Below, piece after piece: positions 25,525-36,149 of a stretch of 64,000 nucleotides of DNA; the stretch's first letter is position 1, and each line of letters opens with the position of its first letter. Under the pieces are notes generated by a model, which worked only from the letters and a program-made list of their open reading frames with translations, was not told the origin of the DNA and searched no databases. Both the position numbers and the translations under genes were made by a program. Source of the stretch: Sinotaia quadrata (Eukaryota > Mollusca > Gastropoda > Architaenioglossa > Viviparidae). The stretch lies in the NCBI GenBank assembly GCA_028829895.1, contig CM054182.1, positions 91,927,046-91,991,045 of the forward strand, given 5' to 3'.

Positions 25525-25795
25525 CCCTTAATGAGGGGCAGGCAGTGGTAGCGAACAAGTTAGGGCATTAGGCTTTCACTCAACTGACCAGGGTTCGATT
25601 CGTGGCCTCGTTCGGGGAGGCAAACGCATACAGGATCATTAGCTTTCTCCAGCTTAAAGGGTGGCCTTGGTTCTAGTCCGTCAGATGAGACAATAAATCG
25701 GTTCACGAGTGCTCAAGATCCCTTGACAGAGGCTGCATATACTAAAGATCCATTGACAATTGAAAATATTTTTTTAAATAATAAAAAATAAAGTT
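25525..25795 (+). mobile_element. tRNA-derived SINE-like element
   Basis: A B box GGTTCGATTCG lies at 25,592-25,602, and a weaker A-box-like TAGCGAACAAG lies about 43 bp upstream. A unique body of about 150 bp and an A/T-rich tail follow. This is the layout of tRNA-derived SINEs. A sequence resembling its 3' part recurs at 34,205-34,290. The family is not identified. Confidence 0.55.
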
Positions 25796-25893
25796 TTGTA
25801 GCGCCGAAAATACATTAACCATTTTTCATTAAGGTTCATAAGGTTTGAAGTTCTTAATGACACTTATTACTTGACCTAACAGTCGCAGCTTCA

Positions 25894-25898
25894 CCCAG
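25894..25898. repeat. target-site duplication, left (CCCAG)
   Basis: The five bases immediately before the left LTR are repeated immediately after the right LTR. A 5-bp duplication is usual for Ty3/gypsy integration. Confidence 0.93.
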
Positions 25899-27446
25899 TG
25901 TTACGTTTCCAGTATTTATTTAAAGACCCTGCTTAGAATAATTAAAAGACTTTAAATATAATTAATTCTTCCTCTCATATTCTACGCAGACTGGTTGCTC
26001 AATTTATTATCTGACTAATTAAAAGTGCGTCTTGTAGTTCAGACGACAAATTTACAGACTAATAAACTGCGAACTTTTAGCTAGATTTGAAAACAGTTAA
26101 ATCCCTCTAAATTAATATGCACTCGTCATCAATCTTTCTGCTCATCCGCCCCCATTCAAATCTAAGAATTAATCTAATTGGTCTATTGTGCATAGAAATC
26201 AACTACTAAGAGGTATTAACAAAGAAAATAAGATTTAATAAAGTTTAACAAATTAACAATAAATCGAATGCAACGCGAATAGTCTTCACTCTGTCTTTAC
26301 GCGCCTATGCCTGATTTTTGTCAATCTAAATTGCCAGAAAAGTGTTCCTTTGAGATCTGTACACTTGATTTTGCACTTAGCTCTATTCTTGTATCCTTGG
26401 TCTCAACACTCAGTCATGCCGGTTCGTTCCCTCAGTCCCCCTTTTACGACACACGTGGTGCATAAGGAATGATGTCCCTTTGTTAGTGGCTAGGAACTGG
26501 AATTTTTGCAGCATGGCCCTCAGAGTGGATTTCGACACGCTTATACCAATAAGCTAATGCAGGTGAGGCATGGTGAAACATGAACCATGAGCCGACCTGT
26601 GGATGCAACGTGTTTGGATATAATTCTCAACCTAACAGGCCCTACTTAGGCATGGCTCAATTAAATGCGCTGAACAAAGAGTTTCGACCTCGCGTCGCTT
26701 ACAATTAGATTTTAGAAAAATATAATCGTCTCACATGTGTTCCATTTAACAGTCATGACGTATGAAGCAATAAAATAGATACAACGTTAAATTAATGTTC
26801 ATACAAAGAGGTAATTCAAACCGACAGAGCGCTTCACAATTTACAATTAAAATTACACGCAATAATTGAATTACATGAAGAATTCATATCGAGCGCAGCA
26901 TTCTGGCTCTTAGTGAATTAAACAATATAAATTAAAGTACAGAAATGGAAAAATGGTTACAATAAATTTATATTCCGTAACATATAGGTTTTCAGCTATT
27001 TCTCTGAACCATGCTCAAGTGTATATGGAAATCATATAATACATAGCACAAATACATACTTAAACAATACATAGGCAAATACTATTAAATAAAATGATAC
27101 CTTTGAGAGAAGTCGAAGGGTACCTTGATTCTCTATGGCGCCGGCTGCCTCTCACGACCCGAGTAAGCTGATGGAATTAGCTAAAATGTGCTCGAAGTGA
27201 GGGAGCGGAAGCGTGTAGGTACATATATAGAAAGGTATATTGCGTATCACGTGACTGTTCGCAAGGCATGTGGTTGGTTCGAGAACTGGACAATGGTCCT
27301 AAAGTTACATAACATCTTGACCTGTTCTAGAAGCACCTAGAAAAAGGAAGCTTTGAACAAAGGGCCAAGGGTTTCAAATATTCGAATTTGAAGTAAACAA
27401 GGCAATGTGGGTCATCAGGTCGGACATTTTTATCAGACTTGTGACA
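25899..27446 (-). repeat. 3' LTR of the element
   Basis: This LTR starts TGTTACG and ends GTGACA on the plus strand, and aligns to 32,632-34,179 with a constant offset of 6,733. In the element's orientation there is a TATATATAG/CTATATATG-type TATA candidate near 27,225 and an AATAAA-like word close to the end of the LTR at about 25,917. Confidence 0.96.
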
Positions 27447-27459
27447 CCCCCTTGCTTTT
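27447..27459 (-). promoter_or_regulatory. polypurine tract
   Basis: On the minus strand AAAAGCAAGGGGG directly precedes the 3' LTR. This is the expected plus-strand primer for reverse transcription and fixes the LTR boundary. Confidence 0.85.
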
Positions 27460-27669
27460 GAGGCGTTTATCTTGCCAAAGATAAAATGCCTCCTACAAAT
27501 TATGTATGATAAAATGTAGAAGTCCACAATGAAGAAAAATTTACACAAAAAAAATTTCGACATTCCTAGAAATAAAGTGTGCAACTATATTTCATATTTA
27601 CAGGAAGGAATCCGTAGGGTTCAGTTAATTGATTAAACAACATTCTATCAGTACCGGCACTTGATGGCA

Positions 27670-27803
27670 TCAAGCACGACTCATGTAATCTGCGCCAACA
27701 TTCAAAGACCCTTTGATGTAATGAATATTTGCGTCATACTGTGTCAGAAACAAAGACCAACGCATTAAACGGCTGTTCGTAAATTGCGCCTGTCCGAGAA
27801 GGC
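27670..27803 (-). pseudogene. out-of-frame C-terminal end of RNase H
   Basis: The gag-pol frame stops at 27,765, but recognisable RNase H sequence continues in another minus-strand frame to a TGA at 27,670-27,672. It includes an LMRWSL stretch and a final GADYMSR, as is usual at the end of gypsy RNase H/tether regions. The switch lies around 27,795-27,803 and is explained by a one-base loss (or equivalent). In the annotated frame the protein instead ends in 10 unrelated residues. The frameshift could be real or a sequencing or assembly error. Confidence 0.85.
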
Positions 27804-30800
27804 CAACGGCTGGTGATCGCACTCAATGACAAAGGTTTTTCCGTACAAATAGTTTTCGAACTTTTTTATGGCCCAAACTATTGCAAGACATTCCTTTTCA
27901 CTGGTGGAATATTTCTGTTCAGTAGTTGTGAGTTTACGGCTTGCATATGCAACTGGGTGTTTGGTGTCATTGTGTTCTTGTAATAACACTGCTCCTAATC
28001 CTGTGTTGCTAGCATCAGTCCTTAACAAGAATGGTTTTGTCAGATCTGGCAGTTTAACAACTAAATCTGAAGTCAGTCTAGATTTCAGTGTGTCAAAAGC
28101 GTTTTGGCATGCATCAGTCCACACTACTTTTGTAGGCATATTCTTACGTGTCAAGTCAGTCAGAGGACATGCAATGGCACTAAAATCTGGTACGAATTTT
28201 CTGTAGTAGTTAGCAAGACCAAGAAAACTTCTAACTTGTGTTTTTGTTAGCGGTTGTGAAGTGTCCTTAAGTTGTGCTATCTTAGCTTCACTTGGCGACA
28301 TAGTTCCATGACTCAACTTGTGTCCCAAGAAGTCTAAGGAGAATTGTGCTATTTCACACTTCGTAGGGCGGGCAGTGAGGTTGGCTTGCTTTAATCTGGC
28401 TAGCACATCTCGTAAGAGTGTTAAGTGCTCCTCCCATGTCTGGGTGCCTAGAATTAAATCATCCATGAAGTTCTCAACTCCACGTCCGTACAGTGGTTCT
28501 AACAATGACCGCATCATTTTAGAAAAAATGCTTGGAGCGTTTGAAACTCCGAAAGGCATAACTTTCCATGTGTAGTTTCCTACTGGTGTAGTGAAAGCTA
28601 GTATGTGTCGATCAGTGTCCTTGACCTTGATTTGCCAAAAACCGCGTGACAAATCTATTTTGGTATAGTAATGAGCGTTAGCTAGCTTAGTGAAGATGAG
28701 ATCCGGATCAGGAAGAGGTTCGGCACAAAACTCTGTCACTTGATTGAGTTTGCGGTAGTCTACGCAAAAACGGAACGAGTTATCACGTTTTTTAATCAAC
28801 ACGATGGGTGATCCGTAGGCACTGTCAGTCTTCTCTATGACCCCTAGATCTAGCATAGTCTTAATCTCACGTCTAACGTCATCTATCTTAGCGTGTGGCA
28901 ACGGATACGGCTTCAAACGTATCGGTTTGTTGTCAGTCAGCTTCAGTGAAAATTCTATTAAGTCTGTCAACCCTGGTTTGTCTGTCAGAGTAGATGAGAA
29001 CTCATTAAGCAATTCATTCACTTCTTTTTTCTGTCTTTCTGTCAAGGCTTCATTTACCCTAACGTCTTTGACAGTTTCGTCCGTCTGTAGAGGACAGTTT
29101 GGTAAAGTACCAGTGACGCAATCAGTATCCCCCTCGTCTTCTGTAACTATCGTCGCTACGACAAAATCAGCTTGAGTGGTTTGATCCTCACGGCTTATGT
29201 ACTTTTTGAGTAGGTTAACATGAAAGATTTTCTCTCTCTTTCCTGTCTGCACCTTATAGTTCAGTCCCCCTAGCTTGGCGGTAACTACAAAGGGCCCCTT
29301 CCATTTCATCTGAAGTTTGTTATGTGCTTCAGGAAGCAACAGTAACACTTTGTCATTAACTTCAAATTCTCTAGGTTTGGTGTGCTTATTGTAATATTCT
29401 GCCTGTCTAGACTGAGCTATCGTCAAGTTTTCCCGTGCTATCTTGCCTATAGTTTCAAGACGGTTTCTTAAGTCAGTGACGTATGTATAAGTTGTCTTAA
29501 CTTCGTCATCTGTCTTTTCATCAGTCCAAAGTGCCTTCAAAATCATCATCGGTCCGCGTACAGTACGTCCGTAAAGTAGCTCAAATGGTGAAAACCCGGT
29601 GGAAGATTGTGGCACCTCCCTATATGCAAATAGTAGGGCAGGGATGTATCTGTCCCAGTCTTTCGGTTTATCTGTGGCGAGCTTTTTAAGTGCTGTTTTT
29701 AATGTCCCATTGTATTTTTCAATCAGACCATTTGCCTGGGGGTGGTATGGTGTGCAAGTAAGATGTTTGATGGAAAGTAAACGATTTACTTCCTTCATTA
29801 CGTTGCCTATGAATTGACTCCCCTGATCTGTCAAAATTTCAGTAGGAATTCCAACACGACTCCAAAGACCGAAAAGGGCTTCGGCGACAGTTTCAGTATC
29901 AATATTTTTCAATGGTACTGCGTCGGCGAATCTTGTTGCGTAATCAATAGTGGTCAGCACGTATCGATTACCTCTCGTTGATGTGGGTATTATAGGCCCA
30001 ATCAAATCCAATGCTACGCGCTTGTAGGGTTCACTGATCAGTTCAGGCTCTCCTAACGGTGCGGGTCTGATTGAATTTTTAGACTGTGTTCTCTGGCATG
30101 TGTCGCAACTTAACACGAATCTACGGATATCGGCAGTGATGTCCGGCCAATAAAACTCACTTGTAATACGACTAGTTGTTTTTTGTACACCCATGTGTGC
30201 ACCAAAAAGACTCTCATGACCTAATCGTAATACGTCATTTCGTTTGGTTTGTGGAACGACTAATTGTTTCCGAAATTCGTCTCCCACTTTCGAATAGCGG
30301 TACAATAAACCCTTTTTCAGAATAATGCACGCTTTCTTATTCGAATCGTCAGTGTTGACGTCACTAACAAGTACAGCTTGTCTGCGTAACTTGTCTAGTG
30401 TTTCGTCCTCAGCTTGTAATATTTTAATCTCGCTAACTGTTGCTTTATCTACGGCTGGTGCGGCAGACATCGGTGCAGTTACAGATTTGTCTTTACTACT
30501 CGCTGCTCTGGTTACAGCGTTAACCAGTGGTGGTTCGGTTGAAGTTTGTTTTTTGCACGGCAAAACATACTTGCAACCAAGGATCACGTCATGCGGTGAG
30601 TTTTCCATAACTGCCGCTTTGACTGTTCCTTCTACAAAGTCTGAAACAATCGAGACTTCAGCTACTGGTAAAATGTCTTGTTCGCCGTTTGCAAAGGTGA
30701 CAGAGATTGTCTCCCCTGTGTAGTCGGTACGGTTAACTAATGATGCATTTACAATAGCGTCTAGCTCACACCCTGTATCAAGCAAAGCGATTGTATCGTG

Positions 30801-32012
30801 ACCGTTTGCCTGTACTGGTGTTCGATTCGACTTTTCTGTTTTAGGTGTATGACTTTCTACTGCGTAAACTTTAGCTGTTTTCTTTTCAGGACATGTTCGT
30901 GAAAAATGGCCACTATCACCACAAGTGTAACATGCAAGATTCTTTTTATCTTTCTGTTTGTCGGACTTGTTTTTAGTGTCGGGTTTAGATGTTTTATCAT
31001 CACGCTCACTATGTGCCTTCCCGTCATTTTTCTTATCCTTTCGAGTCTGCGGTTCGTTCGGTCGAGACTTGTTGTTCGCGTGTGCGTTCGAGAATTGAGA
31101 ATGTGCGTCATCAAAGCGATCGGCGGCGTTGCCTATCTCCTCTAGCGTAGATTTTTCCCTTATTGCTAAGTGAATCAGTAGATCTGATTTGTATGACCCG
31201 AGAATATGGTCTTTTACCATTTCATCCCTAAGACCTGCGTACGTCTGTGGAGTTTCGGCTAGATCTATCCATCTTTGGAACAAGTCAGCTACGCGTCGTA
31301 TGTACTGTGCGTGCGTCTCTGAACTGGCTTTAGTGGCCTGTTTAAACTTACGTCGGTATGTATCTGCTGTGAGTTTGTAACGTTTCAATAATGCGGCCTT
31401 GACTGTGTCGTAATTATCTGACTCAGAATCGCTAAGCTTATTGAACTCGTTTTTCGCACTGCCCTGCAATAATCCCGATAAATTTATCGCCCAATGTTCC
31501 GCTGGAATGTTCGTTGCTCTGGCTAACTTTTCAAACGTTTTTAAATACGCGTCTATTTGATCTTTGTTCTCATCAAATGGGACCATATTTATCTTTGGAA
31601 TGATGTTTTCAATTCTACTGTGATTATTTCCATCGCTAGAACGCGAATCACCACTGCTTCTGCGATCACGGTTTGGATTGGTAACTTCTAGTTTCTTTAC
31701 TTCCCATTCTAACCGTTTTATTTCCGCGTCTGCGGCGATGCGTTTGGCTTCTGTGTCCGCTGCGATACGTTTTGTTTCGATGTCGGCTAGTCTTTCAGCC
31801 TCTAATTTTTTTGCTTCGCGGGCAGCTAACCGTTCTTCCCTTTCTATCTCTTGCCTTTCTTTGTCCGCTTTTTCTACTCTCTCCTTTTCTCTTTCTTTCT
31901 CCTTTTCCGCTTTCTCTAGCTCAGTTTTGACGTAGTTCGTCAGTTCGTCACCCTGATATCCTATCATGATACCGGTTTCTTTCAGGTCTTCGATAACCTG
32001 TTTGCGATCCAT
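27765..32012 (-). CDS. gag-pol polyprotein, Gmr1-like domain order
   Basis: This 1,415-codon frame starts at an ATG 619 bp inside the 5' LTR. It opens with a charged coiled-coil-like Gag N-terminus at about residues 30-110, rich in Glu, Lys and Arg with repeated RIAAD-type segments. A gypsy capsid-like region follows (about 140-310). A CCHC zinc knuckle CYTCGDSGHFSRTC sits near 361-374, and an aspartic protease with LLDTG near 410. Integrase has an H2C2 zinc finger (HESLFGAH near 600, CDTC near 635) and catalytic D, D and E near 670, 730 and 766 (DLIGPI, TDQGSQF, NGLIEKYNG). Its GPF module MKWKGPF lies near 902. Reverse transcriptase comes after it (VDYRKLN near 1087, catalytic FMDDL near 1182), followed by RNase H from LRTDAS near 1332. 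The protein would be processed by its own protease and make the virus-like particle and cDNA integration machinery. All catalytic motifs look intact until the late RNase H frameshift. Confidence 0.95.
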   Translation of the reverse strand: MDRKQVIEDLKETGIMIGYQGDELTNYVKTELEKAEKEKEREKERVEKADKERQEIEREERLAAREAKKLEAERLADIETKRIAADTEAKRIAADAEIKRLEWEVKKLEVTNPNRDRRSSGDSRSSDGNNHSRIENIIPKINMVPFDENKDQIDAYLKTFEKLARATNIPAEHWAINLSGLLQGSAKNEFNKLSDSESDNYDTVKAALLKRYKLTADTYRRKFKQATKASSETHAQYIRRVADLFQRWIDLAETPQTYAGLRDEMVKDHILGSYKSDLLIHLAIREKSTLEEIGNAADRFDDAHSQFSNAHANNKSRPNEPQTRKDKKNDGKAHSERDDKTSKPDTKNKSDKQKDKKNLACYTCGDSGHFSRTCPEKKTAKVYAVESHTPKTEKSNRTPVQANGHDTIALLDTGCELDAIVNASLVNRTDYTGETISVTFANGEQDILPVAEVSIVSDFVEGTVKAAVMENSPHDVILGCKYVLPCKKQTSTEPPLVNAVTRAASSKDKSVTAPMSAAPAVDKATVSEIKILQAEDETLDKLRRQAVLVSDVNTDDSNKKACIILKKGLLYRYSKVGDEFRKQLVVPQTKRNDVLRLGHESLFGAHMGVQKTTSRITSEFYWPDITADIRRFVLSCDTCQRTQSKNSIRPAPLGEPELISEPYKRVALDLIGPIIPTSTRGNRYVLTTIDYATRFADAVPLKNIDTETVAEALFGLWSRVGIPTEILTDQGSQFIGNVMKEVNRLLSIKHLTCTPYHPQANGLIEKYNGTLKTALKKLATDKPKDWDRYIPALLFAYREVPQSSTGFSPFELLYGRTVRGPMMILKALWTDEKTDDEVKTTYTYVTDLRNRLETIGKIARENLTIAQSRQAEYYNKHTKPREFEVNDKVLLLLPEAHNKLQMKWKGPFVVTAKLGGLNYKVQTGKREKIFHVNLLKKYISREDQTTQADFVVATIVTEDEGDTDCVTGTLPNCPLQTDETVKDVRVNEALTERQKKEVNELLNEFSSTLTDKPGLTDLIEFSLKLTDNKPIRLKPYPLPHAKIDDVRREIKTMLDLGVIEKTDSAYGSPIVLIKKRDNSFRFCVDYRKLNQVTEFCAEPLPDPDLIFTKLANAHYYTKIDLSRGFWQIKVKDTDRHILAFTTPVGNYTWKVMPFGVSNAPSIFSKMMRSLLEPLYGRGVENFMDDLILGTQTWEEHLTLLRDVLARLKQANLTARPTKCEIAQFSLDFLGHKLSHGTMSPSEAKIAQLKDTSQPLTKTQVRSFLGLANYYRKFVPDFSAIACPLTDLTRKNMPTKVVWTDACQNAFDTLKSRLTSDLVVKLPDLTKPFLLRTDASNTGLGAVLLQEHNDTKHPVAYASRKLTTTEQKYSTSEKECLAIVWAIKKFENYLYGKTFVIECDHQPLAFSDRRNLRTAV

Positions 32013-32631
32013 TTTACTGTCTTAGCGCGCTGGCTACAATAAGAATGTATCTCGTGAATTGTGTGTTTTAACCGTCGGCGATAACTCCGCTTATCCCGAA
32101 AATAACTTTTAGGCTACAACCTTACAAAAATTATTTAATTTACTCAGAACACCTTCCGAAATAAATTACGCGTTAACTCTTTACACGTTTCACCTGCTTG
32201 TCACAGTGTCCGCTGTTCCAAGACTTTCGTAATGTCACGGCTCCTACCATACAACATTACACATTATATCTAGCACCCTAAATATAATAGTCCGAAGTCT
32301 GTTACTACCGATAACTCTCCTAGCTGGCGGTATAACCTTCGACTCCTCACAATGAAGTACTCAGTAACACAATACTAAATAAATCATTCAATAGCTAACA
32401 TGACATATTTAACTACGCTTAAATATATCAACATTAACTAACATGCACGCTACTCTGCAAAAGAATACATGCACATGTCACAACAAAAGCAAAGAAAATC
32501 AGTGATACAAAAATCAAAAGAACAATTGGCAATTCTGTTCGTTCGTTCGTTTCTAGGTTATGATGCGCCCTATGTATAAAAATGTTACAATTTACAATTT
32601 AATACATATCAATCCCGCGACGACCCACACT
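32013..32631 (-). other. untranslated leader of the retrotransposon
   Basis: This lies between the 5' LTR and the gag ATG. I see no open frame in it. It probably contains the packaging and primer-binding sequences. Confidence 0.8.
32611..32627 (-). promoter_or_regulatory. candidate primer binding site
   Basis: Four bases inside the 5' LTR the minus strand reads TGGGTCGTCGCGGGATT. Its complement ends in CCA and has the length pattern of a tRNA 3' end (T-stem, seven acceptor bases, discriminator C, CCA). I could not match it to a particular tRNA. Confidence 0.55.
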
Positions 32632-34179
32632 TGTTACGTTTCCAGTATTTATTTAAAGACCCTGCTTAGAATAATTAAAAGACTTTAAATATAATTAATT
32701 CTTCCTCTCATATTCTACGCAGACTGGTTGCTCAATTTATTATCTGACTAATTAAAAGTGCGTCTTGTAGTTCAGACGACAAATTTACAGACTAATAAAC
32801 TGCGAACTTTTAGCTAGATTTGAAAACAGTTAAATCCCTCTAAATTAATATGCACTCGTCATCAATCTTTCTGCTCATCCGCCCCCATTCAAATCTAAGA
32901 ATTAATCTAATTGGTCTATTGTGCATAGAAATCAACTACTAAGAGGTATTAACAAAGAAAATAAGATTTAATAAAGTTTAACAAATTAACAATAAATCGA
33001 ATGCAACGCGAATAGTCTTCACTCTGTCTTTACGCGCCTATGCCTGATTTTTGTCAATCTAAATTGCCAGAAAAGTGTTCCTTTGAGATCTGTACACTTG
33101 ATTTTGCACTTAGCTCTATTCTTGTATCCTTGGTCTCAACACTCAGTCATGCCGGTTCGTTCCCTCAGTCCCCCTTTTACGACACACGTGGTGCATAAGG
33201 AATGATGTCCCTTTGTTAGTGGCTAGGAACTGGAATTTTTGCAGCATGGCCCTCAGAGTGGATTTCGACACGCTTATACCAATAAGCTAATGCAGGTGAG
33301 GCATGGTGAAACATGAACCATGAGCCGACCTGTGGATGCAACGTGTTTGGATATAATTCTCAACCTAACAGGCCCTACTTAGGCATGGCTCAATTAAATG
33401 CGCTGAACAAAGAGTTTCGACCTCGCGTCGCTTACAATTAGATTTTAGAAAAATATAATCGTCTCACATGTGTTCCATTTAACAGTCATGACGTATGAAG
33501 CAATAAAATAGATACAACGTTAAATTAATGTTCATACAAAGAGGTAATTCAAACCGACAGAGCGCTTCACAATTTACAATTAAAATTACACGCAATAATT
33601 GAATTACATGAAGAATTCATATCGAGCGCAGCATTCTGGCTCTTAGTGAATTAAACAATATAAATTAAAGTACAGAAATGGAAAAATGGTTACAATAAAT
33701 TTATATTCCGTAACATATAGGTTTTCAGCTATTTCTCTGAACCATGCTCAAGTGTATATGGAAATCATATAATACATAGCACAAATACATACTTAAACAA
33801 TACATAGGCAAATACTATTAAATAAAATGATACCTTTGAGAGAAGTCGAAGGGTACCTTGATTCTCTATGGCGCCGGCTGCCTCTCACGACCCGAGTAAG
33901 CTGATGGAATTAGCTAAAATGTGCTCGAAGTGAGGGAGCGGAAGCGTGTAGGTACATATATAGAAAGGTATATTGCGTATCACGTGACTGTTCGCAAGGC
34001 ATGTGGTTGGTTCGAGAACTGGACAATGGTCCTAAAGTTACATAACATCTTGACCTGTTCTAGAAGCACCTAGAAAAAGGAAGCTTTGAACAAAGGGCCA
34101 AGGGTTTCAAATATTCGAATTTGAAGTAAACAAGGCAATGTGGGTCATCAGGTCGGACATTTTTATCAGACTTGTGACA
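32632..34179 (-). repeat. 5' LTR of the element
   Basis: This is the partner of the LTR at 25,899-27,446, with the same length (1,548 bp) and no mismatch found where I compared the two copies. It would serve as the promoter for minus-strand transcription. Confidence 0.96.
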
Positions 34180-34184
34180 CCCAG
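34180..34184. repeat. target-site duplication, right (CCCAG)
   Basis: This exact copy of 25,894-25,898 immediately flanks the right LTR. Confidence 0.93.
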
Positions 34185-34204
34185 CAACAGCTTAGATGAC
34201 TGTG

Positions 34205-34290
34205 ACGCACGAGGACGAATACTTGACAGAGGCATATGCTGAAGATCCTTGTCCAGTTGGGGAAAAAAAAAGTAATCCGTTGACCGCTAC
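34205..34290 (+). repeat. SINE-like 3' fragment
   Basis: The words CTTGACAGAGGC, CATAT and AAGATCC occur in the same order as in the body and tail of the SINE-like element at 25,700-25,760, and an A-run follows. It is probably a second, truncated copy that now lies on the other side of the retrotransposon. Confidence 0.45.
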
Positions 34291-34801
34291 CCAGCAGATT
34301 CAAAAATGTCCACTCAGATTTTCATTGTCAGTACCATTGGCACTAAATCTCTCCTTCCATAACCGAACTATTTCCCCCCTGCAATTGCGCTTGTCCGCGA
34401 AATAGGCAAAATTTGTATACGGATATAGAAATGCAACTCAAAGAATAAATATTCTTCATTAAAGGTTCCGCTCATCTAAGGTAATGTACTTTTCAATGAT
34501 TACGTATTAAATCCAGAGCTAAAGAGTCAAACTGGTAGTTATGGAACATTGACAAACTCGGTAGATATAGTTCTAGTTGCGTTTTAAAATACCTCACCTC
34601 AGCTCGGAATTAATGCTCGCCGTAGCGGTTTCACTCCTCCGGAAAGGATTCTGTCAGTCGCACTCTCGTCAGTGTCATAAAGGTGAACAATGACGTATTT
34701 CTGTCTACGTTCATTCCCTACATTCAAGCATTTAGAGAACGGTGGCCAAGTTTGTGCTTGTACAAATATAACCCATAAAACTAATCAGTGATACGGTAAA
34801 G

Positions 34802-35070
34802 CAGTGGTTCTTAACCTTTTTGAGTCATGGATCCCTTTGAAAACCTCTTAAGCAGAATATAAAAATACTGTATAGTGAATATTTGACTTTCAATGACCCC
34901 TTGAAGCCCATCTTCTCTTTTTTCCGTTAACTTCTTTGCCCCCACAGGATTTGCGTGAACACTATTCATCAACTCGATGTTCTCAGTTTTTTTGTAGCGT
35001 TCCTGTGGGGCTTTCCTCCTTTCCCTGGTATTCAAGGAGGGTAGATGAAGCTTATCCTTGGACCCCCGGT
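34802..35070 (+). mobile_element. hAT-like nonautonomous element, partial
   Basis: It begins CAGTGGTTCTTAACCTTTTT, a terminus very typical of hAT-superfamily nonautonomous elements, then GAGTCATGGATCCC and later GGACCCCC. I could not find a matching right terminus or 8-bp target duplication, so the right end is approximate and the copy may be truncated. Confidence 0.5.
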
Positions 35071-35433
35071 GCTCTCTAGGTCACTGACTTTTCCAGCACG
35101 CCCAACCCGAGATCACTTTCAGGGAGATAATCCAAGTCTATATTTATTTAACCAATTACTTCCCATACCAAGAGAGGTCTAGCGGCTGAAAACAAATTTA
35201 TATGGTAATCTTCCATTTAATTGTAGGAAAGTGAACTATATACATATTTTAGGATTGTACTTCTCTTCTGGATAAATATATGTGCTTTTTAAAAAAAAAT
35301 GTGCATTATGTATGTGTGGGTGAGTGATAGAGAGAGTGGGATTTAAGTGTGATGTGATGTACATGAGTTTGTGTGCATGTTATATCTAAAGTGTGAATTT
35401 ACTAACTACCGACTAGAGAATCAGTAAGTAGTG

Positions 35434-35557
35434 CAGTTTGTGAGTTAATTTTGGTGCAGTAATAAAATGCAATATGCATTTTCGCACCAGTATTTCAGTT
35501 TGTGAGTTAATTTTGGTGCAGTAATAAAATGCAATATGCATTTTCGCACCAGTATTT
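35434..35557. repeat. 62-bp tandem duplication containing a palindrome
   Basis: Two identical copies start at 35,434 and 35,496. Each has nested inverted repeats: TGGTGC/GCACCA enclosing AAATGCAATATGCATTT. Confidence 0.93.
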
Positions 35558-36149
35558 CCAGCGATTCGCAAAGATAAACTGATGCTTACTTCAACATGTT
35601 TATTGATGAATTAAAATCTCTCAAACTATTTTTTTTAAAGTAATAACAATTATTGCCGAGTCGATCAAAAACATCCGTCATTTTTCATAACGATTCTATA
35701 ACTTCAGCTGCTGATTAATCGTACTGATTTTCTTGCTGCGTTACACTGTTCATTTATTAATTATCGTTTTCTGAAGTGAGTTATGTTTCTTGTTTTATTT
35801 ATTATGTTGTTTGCTCTTATTTTCACTTTTGTTGAAGTTATTAAAATTGTTAATTTTTATTTTATATTATGTAGAGTTTTTAAAAAAATAATTTTGGCCT
35901 CAACATTCAACCCTGGGAAGAGAAAACTAAGGAATGCATCATGATACATACGGGTGTTTTAGCTCTAGATACATAGATTGGATACCGCTTAAAAAGCTAT
36001 ATCTGAACAGTACAAGTCTTAGCTTTATTAAGAAGTTGCTCTGACTGCAGTGAGTGAATTTCAATAAATATATTGCCTACTCAGAACAAGGCAATCAAAA
36101 TTCATGGGTTCAGAAACACTAGGGAGAGTCAGATGTGCTTAGTATCTAT
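35558..36149. other. no gene recognised
   Basis: This is AT-rich DNA with no frame or repeat that I can support. Confidence 0.5.

Larger units (their letters stand above)
25899..34179 (-). mobile_element. complete Ty3/gypsy LTR retrotransposon with integrase upstream of RT
   Basis: This is an 8,281-bp element transcribed on the minus strand. It has 1,548-bp LTRs at both ends (TG...CA termini), a CCCAG target duplication, a polypurine tract next to the 3' LTR, and a candidate primer binding site next to the 5' LTR. A 619-bp leader precedes one gag-pol frame. The protein order Gag, protease, integrase, RT, RNase H is the reverse of ordinary Ty3/gypsy and is the order described for Gmr1-type elements. 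No envelope-like frame or chromodomain is seen. I found no difference between the LTRs by eye and their lengths are equal, so insertion is recent. A frameshift in late RNase H makes this copy probably non-autonomous. Confidence 0.95.

Noticed and set aside
27868..31935. Plus-strand frames of 60-130 codons across this interval
   Set aside because: All are antisense to the 1,415-codon gag-pol frame and have no motifs of their own.
27765..32012. Classification of the element as Ty1/copia because integrase precedes RT
   Set aside because: The CCHC knuckle, the HESLFGAH/CDTC finger spacing, the GPF module and the RT and RNase H motifs are of Ty3/gypsy type; only the order is copia-like.
34802..35070. 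Complete hAT element with target duplication
   Set aside because: The left terminus is typical but no second copy of the flanking CGGTAAAG or right terminus was found, so only a partial call is made.
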